Assembly (NCBI RefSeq): GCF_000350165.1
Contig: NZ_CAUI01000023.1
Coordinates: 496,001-560,000, forward strand
Source: Halanaerobium saccharolyticum subsp. saccharolyticum DSM 6643
Lineage (GTDB): Bacteria > Bacillota > Halanaerobiia > Halanaerobiales > Halanaerobiaceae
DNA length: 64,000 bases
Reading direction: 5' to 3'
Made by a program: the position numbers and the translations under genes. The notes under the pieces were generated by a model. The model was not told where the DNA came from, did no database searches, and saw only the letters and a program-made list of their open reading frames with translations. Below, piece after piece: positions 14,502 to 22,760 of this stretch. The stretch's first letter is position 1, and each line of letters starts with the position of its first letter.

Positions 14502-15047
14502 TTAAAGCGAAAACTTCTCTATCGACTCATCCATTATATCCTGGGTGATCCCGATATAATCTAAGGTAATACTGGGAGAAGAATGGTTAAATAATTTCTG
14601 TAGAAGAGCCACATCCTTATTCTTTTTGTAGTGCCAGTACCCAAAAGTTTTTCTGGTGCTGTGGCAGGCAATGCTTTCCAGCCCTGCTTTACGGCCTGCT
14701 TCACTAAAAATCCTGTACGCCTGAAAACGTGTTAAAGGTTTATTTGTCCCAATCCGGCTCTGAAATAGATGTTCTTCTGCTTCCATACCCTTAATATAGT
14801 CTTTGAGCTCCCGCCGCAGGTTGGAGTTGATCAAAAAGCGCTTATTTTTGGATGTCTTCTGCTCCTTCAGGACAATATGAGTTTTATCCCGCACATTTTT
14901 GACCTTAAGCTTCAGCATATCACTGATCCTGAGGCCGGTATTAATCCCCAGCACAAATAGTATATAATTGCGGTAGCTCTGCTGCATAAGAATCTCCTTC
15001 AGCTCAGCAATTTTACTTTTATCTCTGATCGGCTCAACTTTATTCAT
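14502..15047 (-). CDS. Small tyrosine recombinase/integrase, catalytic domain only
   Basis: A 181-residue protein consisting of the tyrosine-recombinase catalytic domain. The set is complete: Arg in NTGLRISDML, Lys in QKTSKNKRF, His-x-x-Arg in CHSTRKTFG, His in LFNHSSPS and the nucleophile Tyr in TLDYIGI. The N-terminal core-binding (SAM-like) domain of phage integrases, about 100 residues, is absent; such short forms are known in Firmicutes. It stands alone on the minus strand at the border between the accessory island and metabolic genes, consistent with a role in the island's insertion. No att repeats were identified. Confidence 0.88.
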   Translation of the reverse strand: MNKVEPIRDKSKIAELKEILMQQSYRNYILFVLGINTGLRISDMLKLKVKNVRDKTHIVLKEQKTSKNKRFLINSNLRRELKDYIKGMEAEEHLFQSRIGTNKPLTRFQAYRIFSEAGRKAGLESIACHSTRKTFGYWHYKKNKDVALLQKLFNHSSPSITLDYIGITQDIMDESIEKFSL

Positions 15048-15207
15048 CTGGACTCCCTTCTCAAGTCAGTTAAACAGGGTTGAATATAAAATATTTACTT
15101 TAGACTTATTATAACACTTTTTAATAGAAATTTTAAGTATTATTTACAAAATTTTCTAATTAATATAAAATTAAAGCTACTTCTGACTTACAAGCAGCTT
15201 TAATAAT

Positions 15208-15885
15208 CTATTTTGCAACAAACTTATAACCAATTCCCCAGACTGTCTGAATATATTCTCCTACTTCTGCCCCTAACTTATTTCTAACAGCTTTAATATG
15301 AGTATCTACCGTTCTAATTCCCCCATAATAATCATATTCCCAGACCAGCTCTAAAAGTTTTTCTCTGCTGAAAACTGTTTTGGGAGAGGAAGCCATCTGC
15401 CACAGCAGATCAAACTCTTTGGGAGCGAAAGCAATTTCTTCTCCTTTTACTTTTACCAGCCTTTGATTTTTATTAATAACTAAATTGGGGAATTTCAATT
15501 TTTCCTGATCCTGATTCTTAGTCATTCTGCGTAAAACATTTTTGGTTCTAAGTACAACTTCTTTGGGGCTAAATGGCTTGGTAACATAGTCATCTGCTCC
15601 CAGTTCCAGCCCTTTTATCCGATCATTTTCTCTATTTTTAGCACTCAAAATAATTATCGGTATCTCATTATTGGGTTTTAATTCTCGGCAAATATCCAGC
15701 CCATTTTTTTCTGGTAACATTAAATCTAGAATAATAACATCTGGTGCTAATTCATTTATCTTTCTTAAACCCTCTTTACCATCGTGGGCTTCAAAAACCT
15801 CAAAATTTTCATGATTAAAGTAATCCCGCAAAATCTTACAAATCTGCTGATCATCATCTATGATTAAAATCCTTTGCATAGTCAT
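15208..15885 (-). CDS. OmpR/PhoB-type response regulator
   Basis: A 225-residue two-component regulator. The receiver domain has the acidic pair in LIIDDDQQICK, the phospho-acceptor Asp in VIILDLMLPEKNG (about 55) and Lys in DYVTKPFSP (about 105). The C-terminal winged helix includes FDLLWQMASSPKTVFSREKL and GGIRTVDTHIKAVRNKLG. It is the last gene after its kinase (72-base gap), reversing the usual regulator-first order. GGAGG lies four bases before the first ATG, ten before a second ATG two codons on, so either start is possible. Targets are unknown; the PhoP/WalR group is the nearest by pattern. Confidence 0.92.
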   Translation of the reverse strand: MTMQRILIIDDDQQICKILRDYFNHENFEVFEAHDGKEGLRKINELAPDVIILDLMLPEKNGLDICRELKPNNEIPIIILSAKNRENDRIKGLELGADDYVTKPFSPKEVVLRTKNVLRRMTKNQDQEKLKFPNLVINKNQRLVKVKGEEIAFAPKEFDLLWQMASSPKTVFSREKLLELVWEYDYYGGIRTVDTHIKAVRNKLGAEVGEYIQTVWGIGYKFVAK

Positions 15886-15957
15886 AAAGCCTCCATCACC
15901 TCTTTCCTTAACATATCAAATTTATGTGATGAAAATATGATGAAACTAAAAATTATA

Positions 15958-17739
15958 TTACTTGTTAGAGTCTGGAATAGTGAAACTGAAAATAGAGCCC
16001 TCTCCCTTACTGCTTTCCAGAGAAACTTCCCCCTGGTGCTCATTTACAATTTGTTTTACGATTGCCAGACCTAAGCCGCTGCTTCGCTCACCGGGAGTTC
16101 TTGCCTTATCAACTTTATAAAATCTCTCCCAAATATTTTTCTGTTCAGACTCTGGAATTCCAATTCCATTATCTAAAATCGAAATTTTAATTTGATTATC
16201 ATCTCTTTCGGCTTTTAATTTAATCTGTCCATCTGCAGCAGAATATTTGACACTATTACTTAAAAGATTAATTAAAACCTGCCTTATTTTTTCGCAATTA
16301 GCAGAGACTGATAAATCATCCTCAACCTCTAACTCCAGGCTCTGTTTCTCTTTTTTGATATTATTAAAAAAGACCCTCAAGTTTTCAAAAAGATCCTCAA
16401 TCTTTATCTTTTCCTTATTCAATTCAACTCCACCGGCGTCAAATTCTGCCAGAGTTAAAGTCTCATCTATCAGCTTAGATAAACTATTACTTTCCTTTAG
16501 AATCATTTTTAGGTACTCTCTTTTTTCTGTTTCATCATTTATAATACCATCCAGCAAAATTTCAACCGAGCCCTTAATTGAAGAAAGCGGACTTTTCAAC
16601 TCATGTGAAACATTAGCCACAAATTCTCTCTGCAGCTGTTCAAAACGATATCGCTCACTTATGTCATGAAAGATTGCAACTCCACCCCAGAAGCTTTCAT
16701 CTTCAAGTTTAATTGCAGTAAAATGCACCAGATAATATTGATTTGTAGCTTCTCTTTCAATAACTAACTGCTTACTTTCAAAATCTTTTTTCTTTATGAT
16801 TTCTTCAAAAACATTAACTACTCTGGAATCTAATTTAACCTCACTAATCTCTTGACCTCTTATCTCAGCCTTAAAGTCAAATAATTTAGAAGCCGACTGA
16901 TTTGCCAGAATAATTTTGCCCGAGCTATTTACTGCAATAATTCCTTCTTCCATCCCTGACAATACATACTTAAGCTTATTTTTTTCTTCAGCCAGGCTTT
17001 TAATTGTCTTTTTCAATTTCTCAGACATCAAATTGATACTATCAGAAAGAATTTTAATCTCCTTACTTGCTCCTTTTTCTTCAATTTCTACTTTTTTGCC
17101 ATACTCACCCTGGCTTATCTTTGCAGCCACAAATCCCATATTCTGCAGCGGATTTGCCAGCGAACGAGAAAAATAATAGGAAATAAAAAGTATAAAAATC
17201 AAAGCAGCTAAAGAAATATAAACCATTATTCTAACTATATGTTTGATTATTGAATTGATTTCTTCTATTGGAGTAAAAACTAGTAAAGCTGCAATAACTT
17301 CACCCTGATACCTAACAGGCATCCCTACAAAGAGCATTGTCAGCTCAAAATCATCAGTATTAACTTCTCTAGAAATTGTATTTCCTTCAAAGATAGTCTC
17401 ATAACCTGAAAAAGTCCTCTCTTCATCAAAGGAATAAGGATAACTGAATTCTAAAACTCCCTCTTTATTAATTAACCAAGCATTTCCTTCATTCAACTCG
17501 CCTATTATACTCAGCCAATTTACAATCTCCTGTTTATTAGCTTCTGCTTTAGAATCTGCAAGATAATCAATAACTGCAGAACTATTTTTATTTATTTGAT
17601 TTTCTTTTTGCTCTATAAAAAATGTTTTGAAATATGTAATCACTGAAAACCCAAAAATCAAAATAACTATCATTGTGATTGCCAGAAATCTAAATATTAG
17701 TTTTGTAAAAAAAGTGTTTTTTTCTAAATTAAATTTCAT
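15958..17739 (-). CDS. Membrane sensor histidine kinase, PhoR/WalK-like
   Basis: A 593-residue kinase. Domains in order: transmembrane helix about 13-35, extracytoplasmic sensor about 36-170, second helix about 172-193, HAMP about 193-245, PAS about 255-365, HisKA with VANVSHELKSPLSSIKGS (phospho-His about 380) and HATPase with NLLSNSVKYS, DNGIGIP, ERFYKVDKA and GLGLAIV. It begins seven bases after the stop of the secreted nucleotidase/LysM gene and precedes its response regulator, making a three-gene operon. The secreted LysM protein suggests that the signal concerns the cell wall or periplasmic phosphate/nucleotides, but this is inference. Confidence 0.92.
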   Translation of the reverse strand: MKFNLEKNTFFTKLIFRFLAITMIVILIFGFSVITYFKTFFIEQKENQINKNSSAVIDYLADSKAEANKQEIVNWLSIIGELNEGNAWLINKEGVLEFSYPYSFDEERTFSGYETIFEGNTISREVNTDDFELTMLFVGMPVRYQGEVIAALLVFTPIEEINSIIKHIVRIMVYISLAALIFILFISYYFSRSLANPLQNMGFVAAKISQGEYGKKVEIEEKGASKEIKILSDSINLMSEKLKKTIKSLAEEKNKLKYVLSGMEEGIIAVNSSGKIILANQSASKLFDFKAEIRGQEISEVKLDSRVVNVFEEIIKKKDFESKQLVIEREATNQYYLVHFTAIKLEDESFWGGVAIFHDISERYRFEQLQREFVANVSHELKSPLSSIKGSVEILLDGIINDETEKREYLKMILKESNSLSKLIDETLTLAEFDAGGVELNKEKIKIEDLFENLRVFFNNIKKEKQSLELEVEDDLSVSANCEKIRQVLINLLSNSVKYSAADGQIKLKAERDDNQIKISILDNGIGIPESEQKNIWERFYKVDKARTPGERSSGLGLAIVKQIVNEHQGEVSLESSKGEGSIFSFTIPDSNK

Positions 17740-17746
17740 ATATCAT

Positions 17747-18670
17747 TCACCTTAGATGGGGTATTATTAATTCTTGACCCTGAAAAATTAAACTTCTATT
17801 TTCTAGTCCATTTGCTGTCATAATTTCCTTAACTGTGGTCGAAAACTTTTGAGCAATTAAATAAAGATAGTCTCCCTGTTTAACTTGATAAACATAATTT
17901 CCATCCTTTTTCCTGACAGGAATAATTCTGTTCATCTGAATTTCTTCTATAATTTCCTGCTGTTTCAGATAATCTATAAAAATTTGATCAAGTCGGCCGG
18001 CATTTTCTATTTTTTCAGCCTCTTTAAATTCTTCATACCCATCCCCACCATCTGCCAGAAAATCATTCGTTGCCATTAAATAGTTTTTATTTTTTTTTAT
18101 TTGCTCATAATTGATCGAAGCCCTTAAAATTTCATTTTCTCCATTCTGAACTTCAGCAAATATAAGCTTAATTCCACTTAACTGAGGAAAAAAACTGGCT
18201 GTATCAGGATATTTAGAAACCCCATGTTTAAGAGCTTTAAGTAACTCTGAACCCTTTATTTTCTTAATAATTACTTCATCTTTAGCCGGAAGAACTTCCC
18301 GTATATTTCTAATATTGATTAAACCTTTATTAATTGAAGAATTTATGGTTCGGCTGTTGATGACTGCTAAATGAACTTTGGCTTTATTCACAATTGCATC
18401 AGTAATTAAGTTACCTAAATTGCTTTCCCTGCTTCTTATCTGATCTTCTTCTCCATTTAAAAATACAACAGTACTGCCAATAATCATATCTTTTTCTATT
18501 TCTCTCTTTTTTTCTATCTCTTCTTTTAGTTCCATAATTTGTTCATCATTTTCTAAATTTATAGATTGATCGTTTAATTCTATTTTTTCCTCAGCTGCTG
18601 CTAATGCTGATGAATTAAATATCAGTAAAGATATTAATAAAAGACAAAGAAAAAATGACTGTTTTCCCAT
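17747..18670 (-). CDS. Secreted 5'-nucleotidase C-terminal domain with LysM
   Basis: A 307-residue exported protein. Signal peptide about 1-25 (FFLCLLLISLLIFNSSALAA). Residues about 75-240 match the 5'-nucleotidase C-terminal domain: SRESNLGNLITDAI, VINSRTINSSINKG, IKGSELLKALKHG and TNDFLADGGDGYEEF. A LysM repeat closes the protein (YQVKQGDYLYLIAQKFSTTV...LIIPHLR). The N-terminal metallophosphatase domain that carries the active site in this family is absent, so hydrolysis is doubtful; a binding role at peptidoglycan is more likely. The start at 18670 is preferred because GGAGG lies upstream of it but not of the ATG at 18688. First gene of an operon with a kinase and regulator. Confidence 0.82.
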   Translation of the reverse strand: MGKQSFFLCLLLISLLIFNSSALAAAEEKIELNDQSINLENDEQIMELKEEIEKKREIEKDMIIGSTVVFLNGEEDQIRSRESNLGNLITDAIVNKAKVHLAVINSRTINSSINKGLINIRNIREVLPAKDEVIIKKIKGSELLKALKHGVSKYPDTASFFPQLSGIKLIFAEVQNGENEILRASINYEQIKKNKNYLMATNDFLADGGDGYEEFKEAEKIENAGRLDQIFIDYLKQQEIIEEIQMNRIIPVRKKDGNYVYQVKQGDYLYLIAQKFSTTVKEIMTANGLENRSLIFQGQELIIPHLR

Positions 18671-18923
18671 AACTACTTTTCCCTCCATTTCAAATTCATT
18701 CTACTATAATACTATATTATTCTTTGATTTTCGTCAATCCAAAGCAGTCTTAATTAATTTTCTACTTTTAAATAATAATTCAAACTATGCTCATACTTTC
18801 ATTAAATTCTACTGCTATTATATTAGTTGCAGGGAGGTGATAGACAAAAAGCAACTCAGACGTACTTCAAATTATTAAGATACTCATTTAAATATTATTA
18901 TTAAAAAAGAAGGGATGATTATA

Positions 18924-19556
18924 ATGAAAAATAGAAGTAAGATATTTACATTTGGTTTGATAGTCTTGATTATATTCACCGGAGTTATTTACGCACAAAA
19001 TAAAAGAAAAGTTAAAGAACAGGTTGACAAATTTGAAATAACTGAAAATAGAAAGAAAAAAGATATAAAAGATCCAAAAATTGATAATATTGAAGAATAC
19101 AATGAAAGTGAATTAAAAACTGAAAGTGATATTAACACTGAATTAATAAGCGAAGAAAATACAGAAGTTAATACCGAAAAGAAAATTACAGAAACTGCGG
19201 CTGATAGCGAAAATAGTTCTGACCTTAATTCTAAGCAAGCTGCTGCAATGATTAATTTGGAAGAGTTAATGGCTTTCCACCCGGAGACTCAAGAACTCAA
19301 CAAAAAATATATATCAAAAAAGAACAAACTGAAGGCTGGAGAAAATTCAGCAGAAAATATTGAAATTTTAAAAGAAAATTATCGTCCTTTAGTAATTGAA
19401 AAAACTAAATCAGATTTAAGAAAATTTGCTGAAAAAGAAGGCTTGAATTTATTACTGGTCAAAGATAAAGTTGTTTTTGGTTCTAAAACAGAATACCAAG
19501 ACTTAACTGAAGTCAATAATCAAACTGATAACTTCAAAAAATTCCTAAACAAATAA
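18924..19556 (+). CDS. Exported OmpH/Skp-like protein with long acidic spacer
   Basis: A 210-residue protein with an N-terminal hydrophobic segment (residues about 6-23, ending VIYAQN) that is a signal peptide or anchor. Residues 25-100 are a charged low-complexity spacer rich in Glu, Lys and Asn. Residues about 100-205 resemble OmpH/Skp: INLEELMAFHPETQELN, a helical arm, then LNLLLVKDKVVFGSKTEYQD. Skp-like chaperones guard outer-membrane proteins in the periplasm, supporting a diderm cell. The start at 18924 lies nine bases after AGAAGGG. It stands alone and ends at a strong terminator. The spacer is unusual for this family. Confidence 0.65.
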   Translation: MKNRSKIFTFGLIVLIIFTGVIYAQNKRKVKEQVDKFEITENRKKKDIKDPKIDNIEEYNESELKTESDINTELISEENTEVNTEKKITETAADSENSSDLNSKQAAAMINLEELMAFHPETQELNKKYISKKNKLKAGENSAENIEILKENYRPLVIEKTKSDLRKFAEKEGLNLLLVKDKVVFGSKTEYQDLTEVNNQTDNFKKFLNK

Positions 19557-19579
19557 CTTTCACCTCATACCTCATAAAG

Positions 19580-19621
19580 GCCCTTTCTTAAAAGCTAAAC
19601 TTAAAGCTTTTAGGAGAGGGC
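19580..19621 (+). terminator. Terminator after the OmpH-like gene
   Basis: GCCCTttcTTAAAAGC pairs with GCTTTTAggagAGGGC, followed by a T-rich run. Confidence 0.75.
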
Positions 19622-19803
19622 TCTTAATATTTTTAGATCTTTTAGCTGCTTCTTAATAATAATTTTTAAACAAATTCTTTTAAAGTAAATAGATAGCTTG
19701 TAAATTATTTCTATATCTAATATAATAAATATAATCTTGCAGTAATAGTTTACTAAGATCTTTTTCTAAAATCTAGAATAACATAATAGGAGTTAAATGA
19801 AAT

Positions 19804-20751
19804 ATGGACATTAAAAAGATTTTCACCGGCCGCTGGCAGGTAGCAGCTTTAGCAATTACCTCCTGTTTACTCTGGGGTTCTGCTTTTCCCTCATTGAAAA
19901 TAAGTTACGCCCAAATTATGCCGCTTAATGTTAATGCCTATGATAGAATGATTTTTGCATCGTTGAGATTTTTTATCGCCTCATTAATGCTATTTTCTAT
20001 AATTTTGCTCAATGGAAAAAGAAAAGAATTGTTTAAAATAAAGAAATATTTTTTAGCATTATTAATTTTAGGTTTAATGCAGACCAGCCTTCAGTATTTT
20101 TTCTTCTACAATGGCCTTGCAAATACAACAGGAGTTAAAAGTTCTATTATTAGCACCAGCGGGATCTTTATGACCGTTATAGCTTCACATTTTGTTTATC
20201 AGAATGACAAATTAAATTTCAAAAAAAGTGTAGGGATTATACTCGGTTTTTTGGGAGTAGTTGTTGTTAATTTAAATCGAGGAGAACTAAATGCAGCTTT
20301 TCTTTTTACTGGAGAAGGCTTTTTAATTATTTCAGCAGCAATTTCTGCAGCTGCCAGTTTTTTAGCTAAAAAATTAACCGGAAGTTTAAATGCTTTAATA
20401 GTAACTGCCTGGCAAATGTTTATGGGATCTTTAATCTTATTTTTTGTATCCTCAACCGGCAGTGGTTTTAACAGATTAAGTTTTAGCCCCTTTACTTTAG
20501 GCTTATTGTTCTATCTGGCTTTTATTTCAGCAGCTGCCTTTGCTCTCTGGTACACCTTAATTAAATATAATAATTTAGGTTTTGTCACAATCTATAAGTT
20601 TATGGTTCCAGTTAGTGGAGTTTTTCTTTCTTCTATTTTACTGCCAGAAGAATCAATAAATATAATTATTATTTCTGCGATGCTGATGGTTTCTTTAGGT
20701 ATAATTATAATTAACTACAGACCAAAATTATTAGAAAATAAGAATATTTAA
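19804..20751 (+). CDS. EamA/DMT-family transporter
   Basis: A 315-residue membrane protein with ten predicted helices in two EamA halves. The first begins AITSCLLWGSAFPSLKISYA, the second FLIISAAISAAASFLAKKLT; NTTGVKSSIISTSGIFMTVI is the typical fourth helix. Members export or import metabolites and amino acids; the substrate cannot be told. GGAG lies 11 bases before the ATG. It is flanked by terminators and is probably monocistronic. Confidence 0.88.
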   Translation: MDIKKIFTGRWQVAALAITSCLLWGSAFPSLKISYAQIMPLNVNAYDRMIFASLRFFIASLMLFSIILLNGKRKELFKIKKYFLALLILGLMQTSLQYFFFYNGLANTTGVKSSIISTSGIFMTVIASHFVYQNDKLNFKKSVGIILGFLGVVVVNLNRGELNAAFLFTGEGFLIISAAISAAASFLAKKLTGSLNALIVTAWQMFMGSLILFFVSSTGSGFNRLSFSPFTLGLLFYLAFISAAAFALWYTLIKYNNLGFVTIYKFMVPVSGVFLSSILLPEESINIIIISAMLMVSLGIIIINYRPKLLENKNI

Positions 20752-20764
20752 ATACGCATAAAAA

Positions 20765-20804
20765 AACAGCTCCCTGGTAAACCTATCATAAAAAGGGAAC
20801 TGTT
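20765..20804. terminator. Bidirectional terminator between EamA and PTS genes
   Basis: AACAGcTCCCT pairs with AGGGAaCTGTT, with A-run before and T-run after, serving the converging transcripts. Confidence 0.8.
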
Positions 20805-20826
20805 TTTTATTAAAATTTATATTTAA

Positions 20827-21900
20827 TTAGTTCATATCGAATTCTAGTTCTAAATCTTCATCCTCTTTTTCAGTAATTTCTTCAGTTTCACTCACAGTAT
20901 TTTTTAAGAAGTTGACCATAAAAGCAGTAACTAAAGTCCCCGCTACAGCCGCAACAACAAACATAATCCTATTGTCAACTACTGGTAAAACTATTGGTCC
21001 ACCATGTGGGGCGGGATCTCCAACTCCAGCCAACATTGCAATAACTGAACCAACTGCAGATCCTGTAACAATCGAGGGTATAACTTTAAGTGGATCAGCT
21101 GCTGCAAAAGGAATAGCTCCTTCGGTAATTCCAATTAAACCCATAAAGAAAGCACCCTTACCAGCTTGTTTTTCTTCTTTATTATACTTATTAGGAGCTA
21201 GCATTGTTGCCAAAGCCATTCCAAGAGGAGGAATACATATAGCGACCGCAATTGGTCCCATAACTGTATATATTCCCTGTTCGATTAAACCAACTCCAAA
21301 TAAAAATGCTGTTTTATTAACCGGACCTCCCATATCAAAAGCAATCATAGCACCAAGAATAATTCCAAAAACAATCTGACTTCCTTCACTCATAGCTCTT
21401 AACCAGGTTGTGAGACCACCCATCATATTACTGATTGGTATCCCAATAACATACTGCATTAAAGAACCCACAATAATTGTTGATAACAGTGGGATAACAA
21501 ATATAGGCATCACTGGTTTCAAAACATCCGGTACAGACCAACTTTTAATCCAGGCAGAGATATAACCAGCTAAAAGACCTGCAACAATACCACCTAAAAA
21601 CCCAGCTCCGATCTGTCCTGCAAGATAACCACCAATCATACCAGAAACTAAACCAGGCCTATCAGCAATTGAATATGCTATGTATCCAGCCAAAATCGGA
21701 ACCATTAATGTAAAAGATGCACTACCCAAAGACAATAAATTTTGCAAAATAGGATTTGTTACATCTGCACCTTTACCCGCTTCTACACCACTCAACATAA
21801 TTGAAAATGCAATTAAAACACCACCTGCAACAACAAAAGGTATCATGTGACTAACACCAGTCATCAAATGACCTCTAATTTCTTTCAACTTGGATTTCAT
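20827..21900 (-). CDS. PTS fructose-type EIIC permease
   Basis: A 357-residue integral membrane sugar channel of the fructose-mannitol PTS family. Visible signatures include SHMIPFVVAGGVLIAFSIML at the start, FDMGGPVNKTAF, and GITEGAIPFAAADPLKVIPS, the substrate-loop motif. It lacks fused EIIB or EIIA, which are separate upstream genes. A charged C-terminal tail (EEITEKEDEDLELEF) follows the last helix. GGAGG precedes the ATG. Last gene of the operon regulator-EIIA-EIIB-EIIC; no 1-phosphofructokinase gene is present, so the sugar is uncertain (fructose, mannose or a related hexose). Confidence 0.92.
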   Translation of the reverse strand: MKSKLKEIRGHLMTGVSHMIPFVVAGGVLIAFSIMLSGVEAGKGADVTNPILQNLLSLGSASFTLMVPILAGYIAYSIADRPGLVSGMIGGYLAGQIGAGFLGGIVAGLLAGYISAWIKSWSVPDVLKPVMPIFVIPLLSTIIVGSLMQYVIGIPISNMMGGLTTWLRAMSEGSQIVFGIILGAMIAFDMGGPVNKTAFLFGVGLIEQGIYTVMGPIAVAICIPPLGMALATMLAPNKYNKEEKQAGKGAFFMGLIGITEGAIPFAAADPLKVIPSIVTGSAVGSVIAMLAGVGDPAPHGGPIVLPVVDNRIMFVVAAVAGTLVTAFMVNFLKNTVSETEEITEKEDEDLELEFDMN

Positions 21901-21965
21901 AAAATTTCCTCCTTGTAGTTTAGAATTAAATTATATAATAAAATTATTTATTAATATACTTTTGT

Positions 21966-22277
21966 CTATTCAGAAAATTTACTAATTATTTTATTTATTA
22001 TCTGATCGGAATGTTTTATTGCTTTTTGAACATCTAGCTTTAGTTTAGGTTTTCCTTTAAAACGATCTGCCTTAGAAATATTGACATCTGCCGCTATAAT
22101 TACTGCAACTGCTGCTTCAATATCTTCTTTAGTTAACTCATTTTCAATACCAATCGAGCCCTGAGTTTCAACCTTTATTTCAACCCCTTTCTTTTTAGCG
22201 CTCTTTTCTAATGATTCAGCAGCCAAATAAGTGTGAGCTATTCCTGTAGGACATGCTGTAACTGCTACTATTTTCAT
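21966..22277 (-). CDS. PTS fructose-type EIIB
   Basis: A 103-residue phosphocarrier. The phosphorylated Cys is in VTACPTGIAHTYLAAESL (about residue 9). The rest has the EIIB-Fru fold pattern (VETQGSIGIENELT, VIIAADVNISKADRF). It passes phosphate from EIIA to sugar bound at EIIC. The start at 22277 has GGAG nine bases upstream; an ATG at 22286 has its binding site directly touching it. Gap to EIIC is 65 bases. Confidence 0.92.
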   Translation of the reverse strand: MKIVAVTACPTGIAHTYLAAESLEKSAKKKGVEIKVETQGSIGIENELTKEDIEAAVAVIIAADVNISKADRFKGKPKLKLDVQKAIKHSDQIINKIISKFSE

Positions 22278-22305
22278 TTTATTCATCTCCTTTTTCTTTT
22301 AATTT

Positions 22306-22758
22306 CTATGCAAATATATTTTGAATTATTGAATTTATTATTTCTTTGTTTTCAGCCTGAAGTAAATCACGTTTGAAATCTTCATTTAATAAATTTCTAG
22401 ACAAAGTTGATAATATTTTCAAATGCTGATTGCTCTCACTTTTTTCTGGAACCGCAAGCAGAAATACAAGCTTAACTTTTTTATCATCAAATGATTCCCA
22501 TTCTACCGGCTGAGCTAAACGAGCAAATGCAACTGCTGCCTTTTTTACTCCCTCAGATTTACCATGGGGAATAGAAATTTCTCTACCCACTCCCGTACTT
22601 GTTTGCTCTTCTCTTGCCAATACTGACCTGACAAACTCTTCCGATGAAGTTAAGTTACCATTTTCTTCTATCATTTTAGCCATTTTTTTAATAACTTCTT
22701 CTTTATTTTTTGCTTTTAAATCTAAACTAATTAAATTAATATTAATAATTTCATTCAC
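22306..22758 (-). CDS. PTS fructose-type EIIA
   Basis: A 150-residue EIIA domain with active His in GVGREISIPHGKSEGVKKA (about 66) and AFARLAQPVEWESFDDKKVK. It receives phosphate from HPr. Start is GTG at 22758, supported by GGAGGG eight bases upstream; the start follows the regulator stop by two bases, so translation is coupled. Twenty-eight bases separate it from the EIIB start. Confidence 0.92.
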   Translation of the reverse strand: MNEIININLISLDLKAKNKEEVIKKMAKMIEENGNLTSSEEFVRSVLAREEQTSTGVGREISIPHGKSEGVKKAAVAFARLAQPVEWESFDDKKVKLVFLLAVPEKSESNQHLKILSTLSRNLLNEDFKRDLLQAENKEIINSIIQNIFA

Positions 22759-22760
22759 TT

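Noticed and set aside
20912-21379. 155-residue plus-strand frame over the PTS EIIC gene
   Set aside because: Low-complexity Ala/Ile/Pro-rich translation, the mirror of membrane-helix codons in EIIC.
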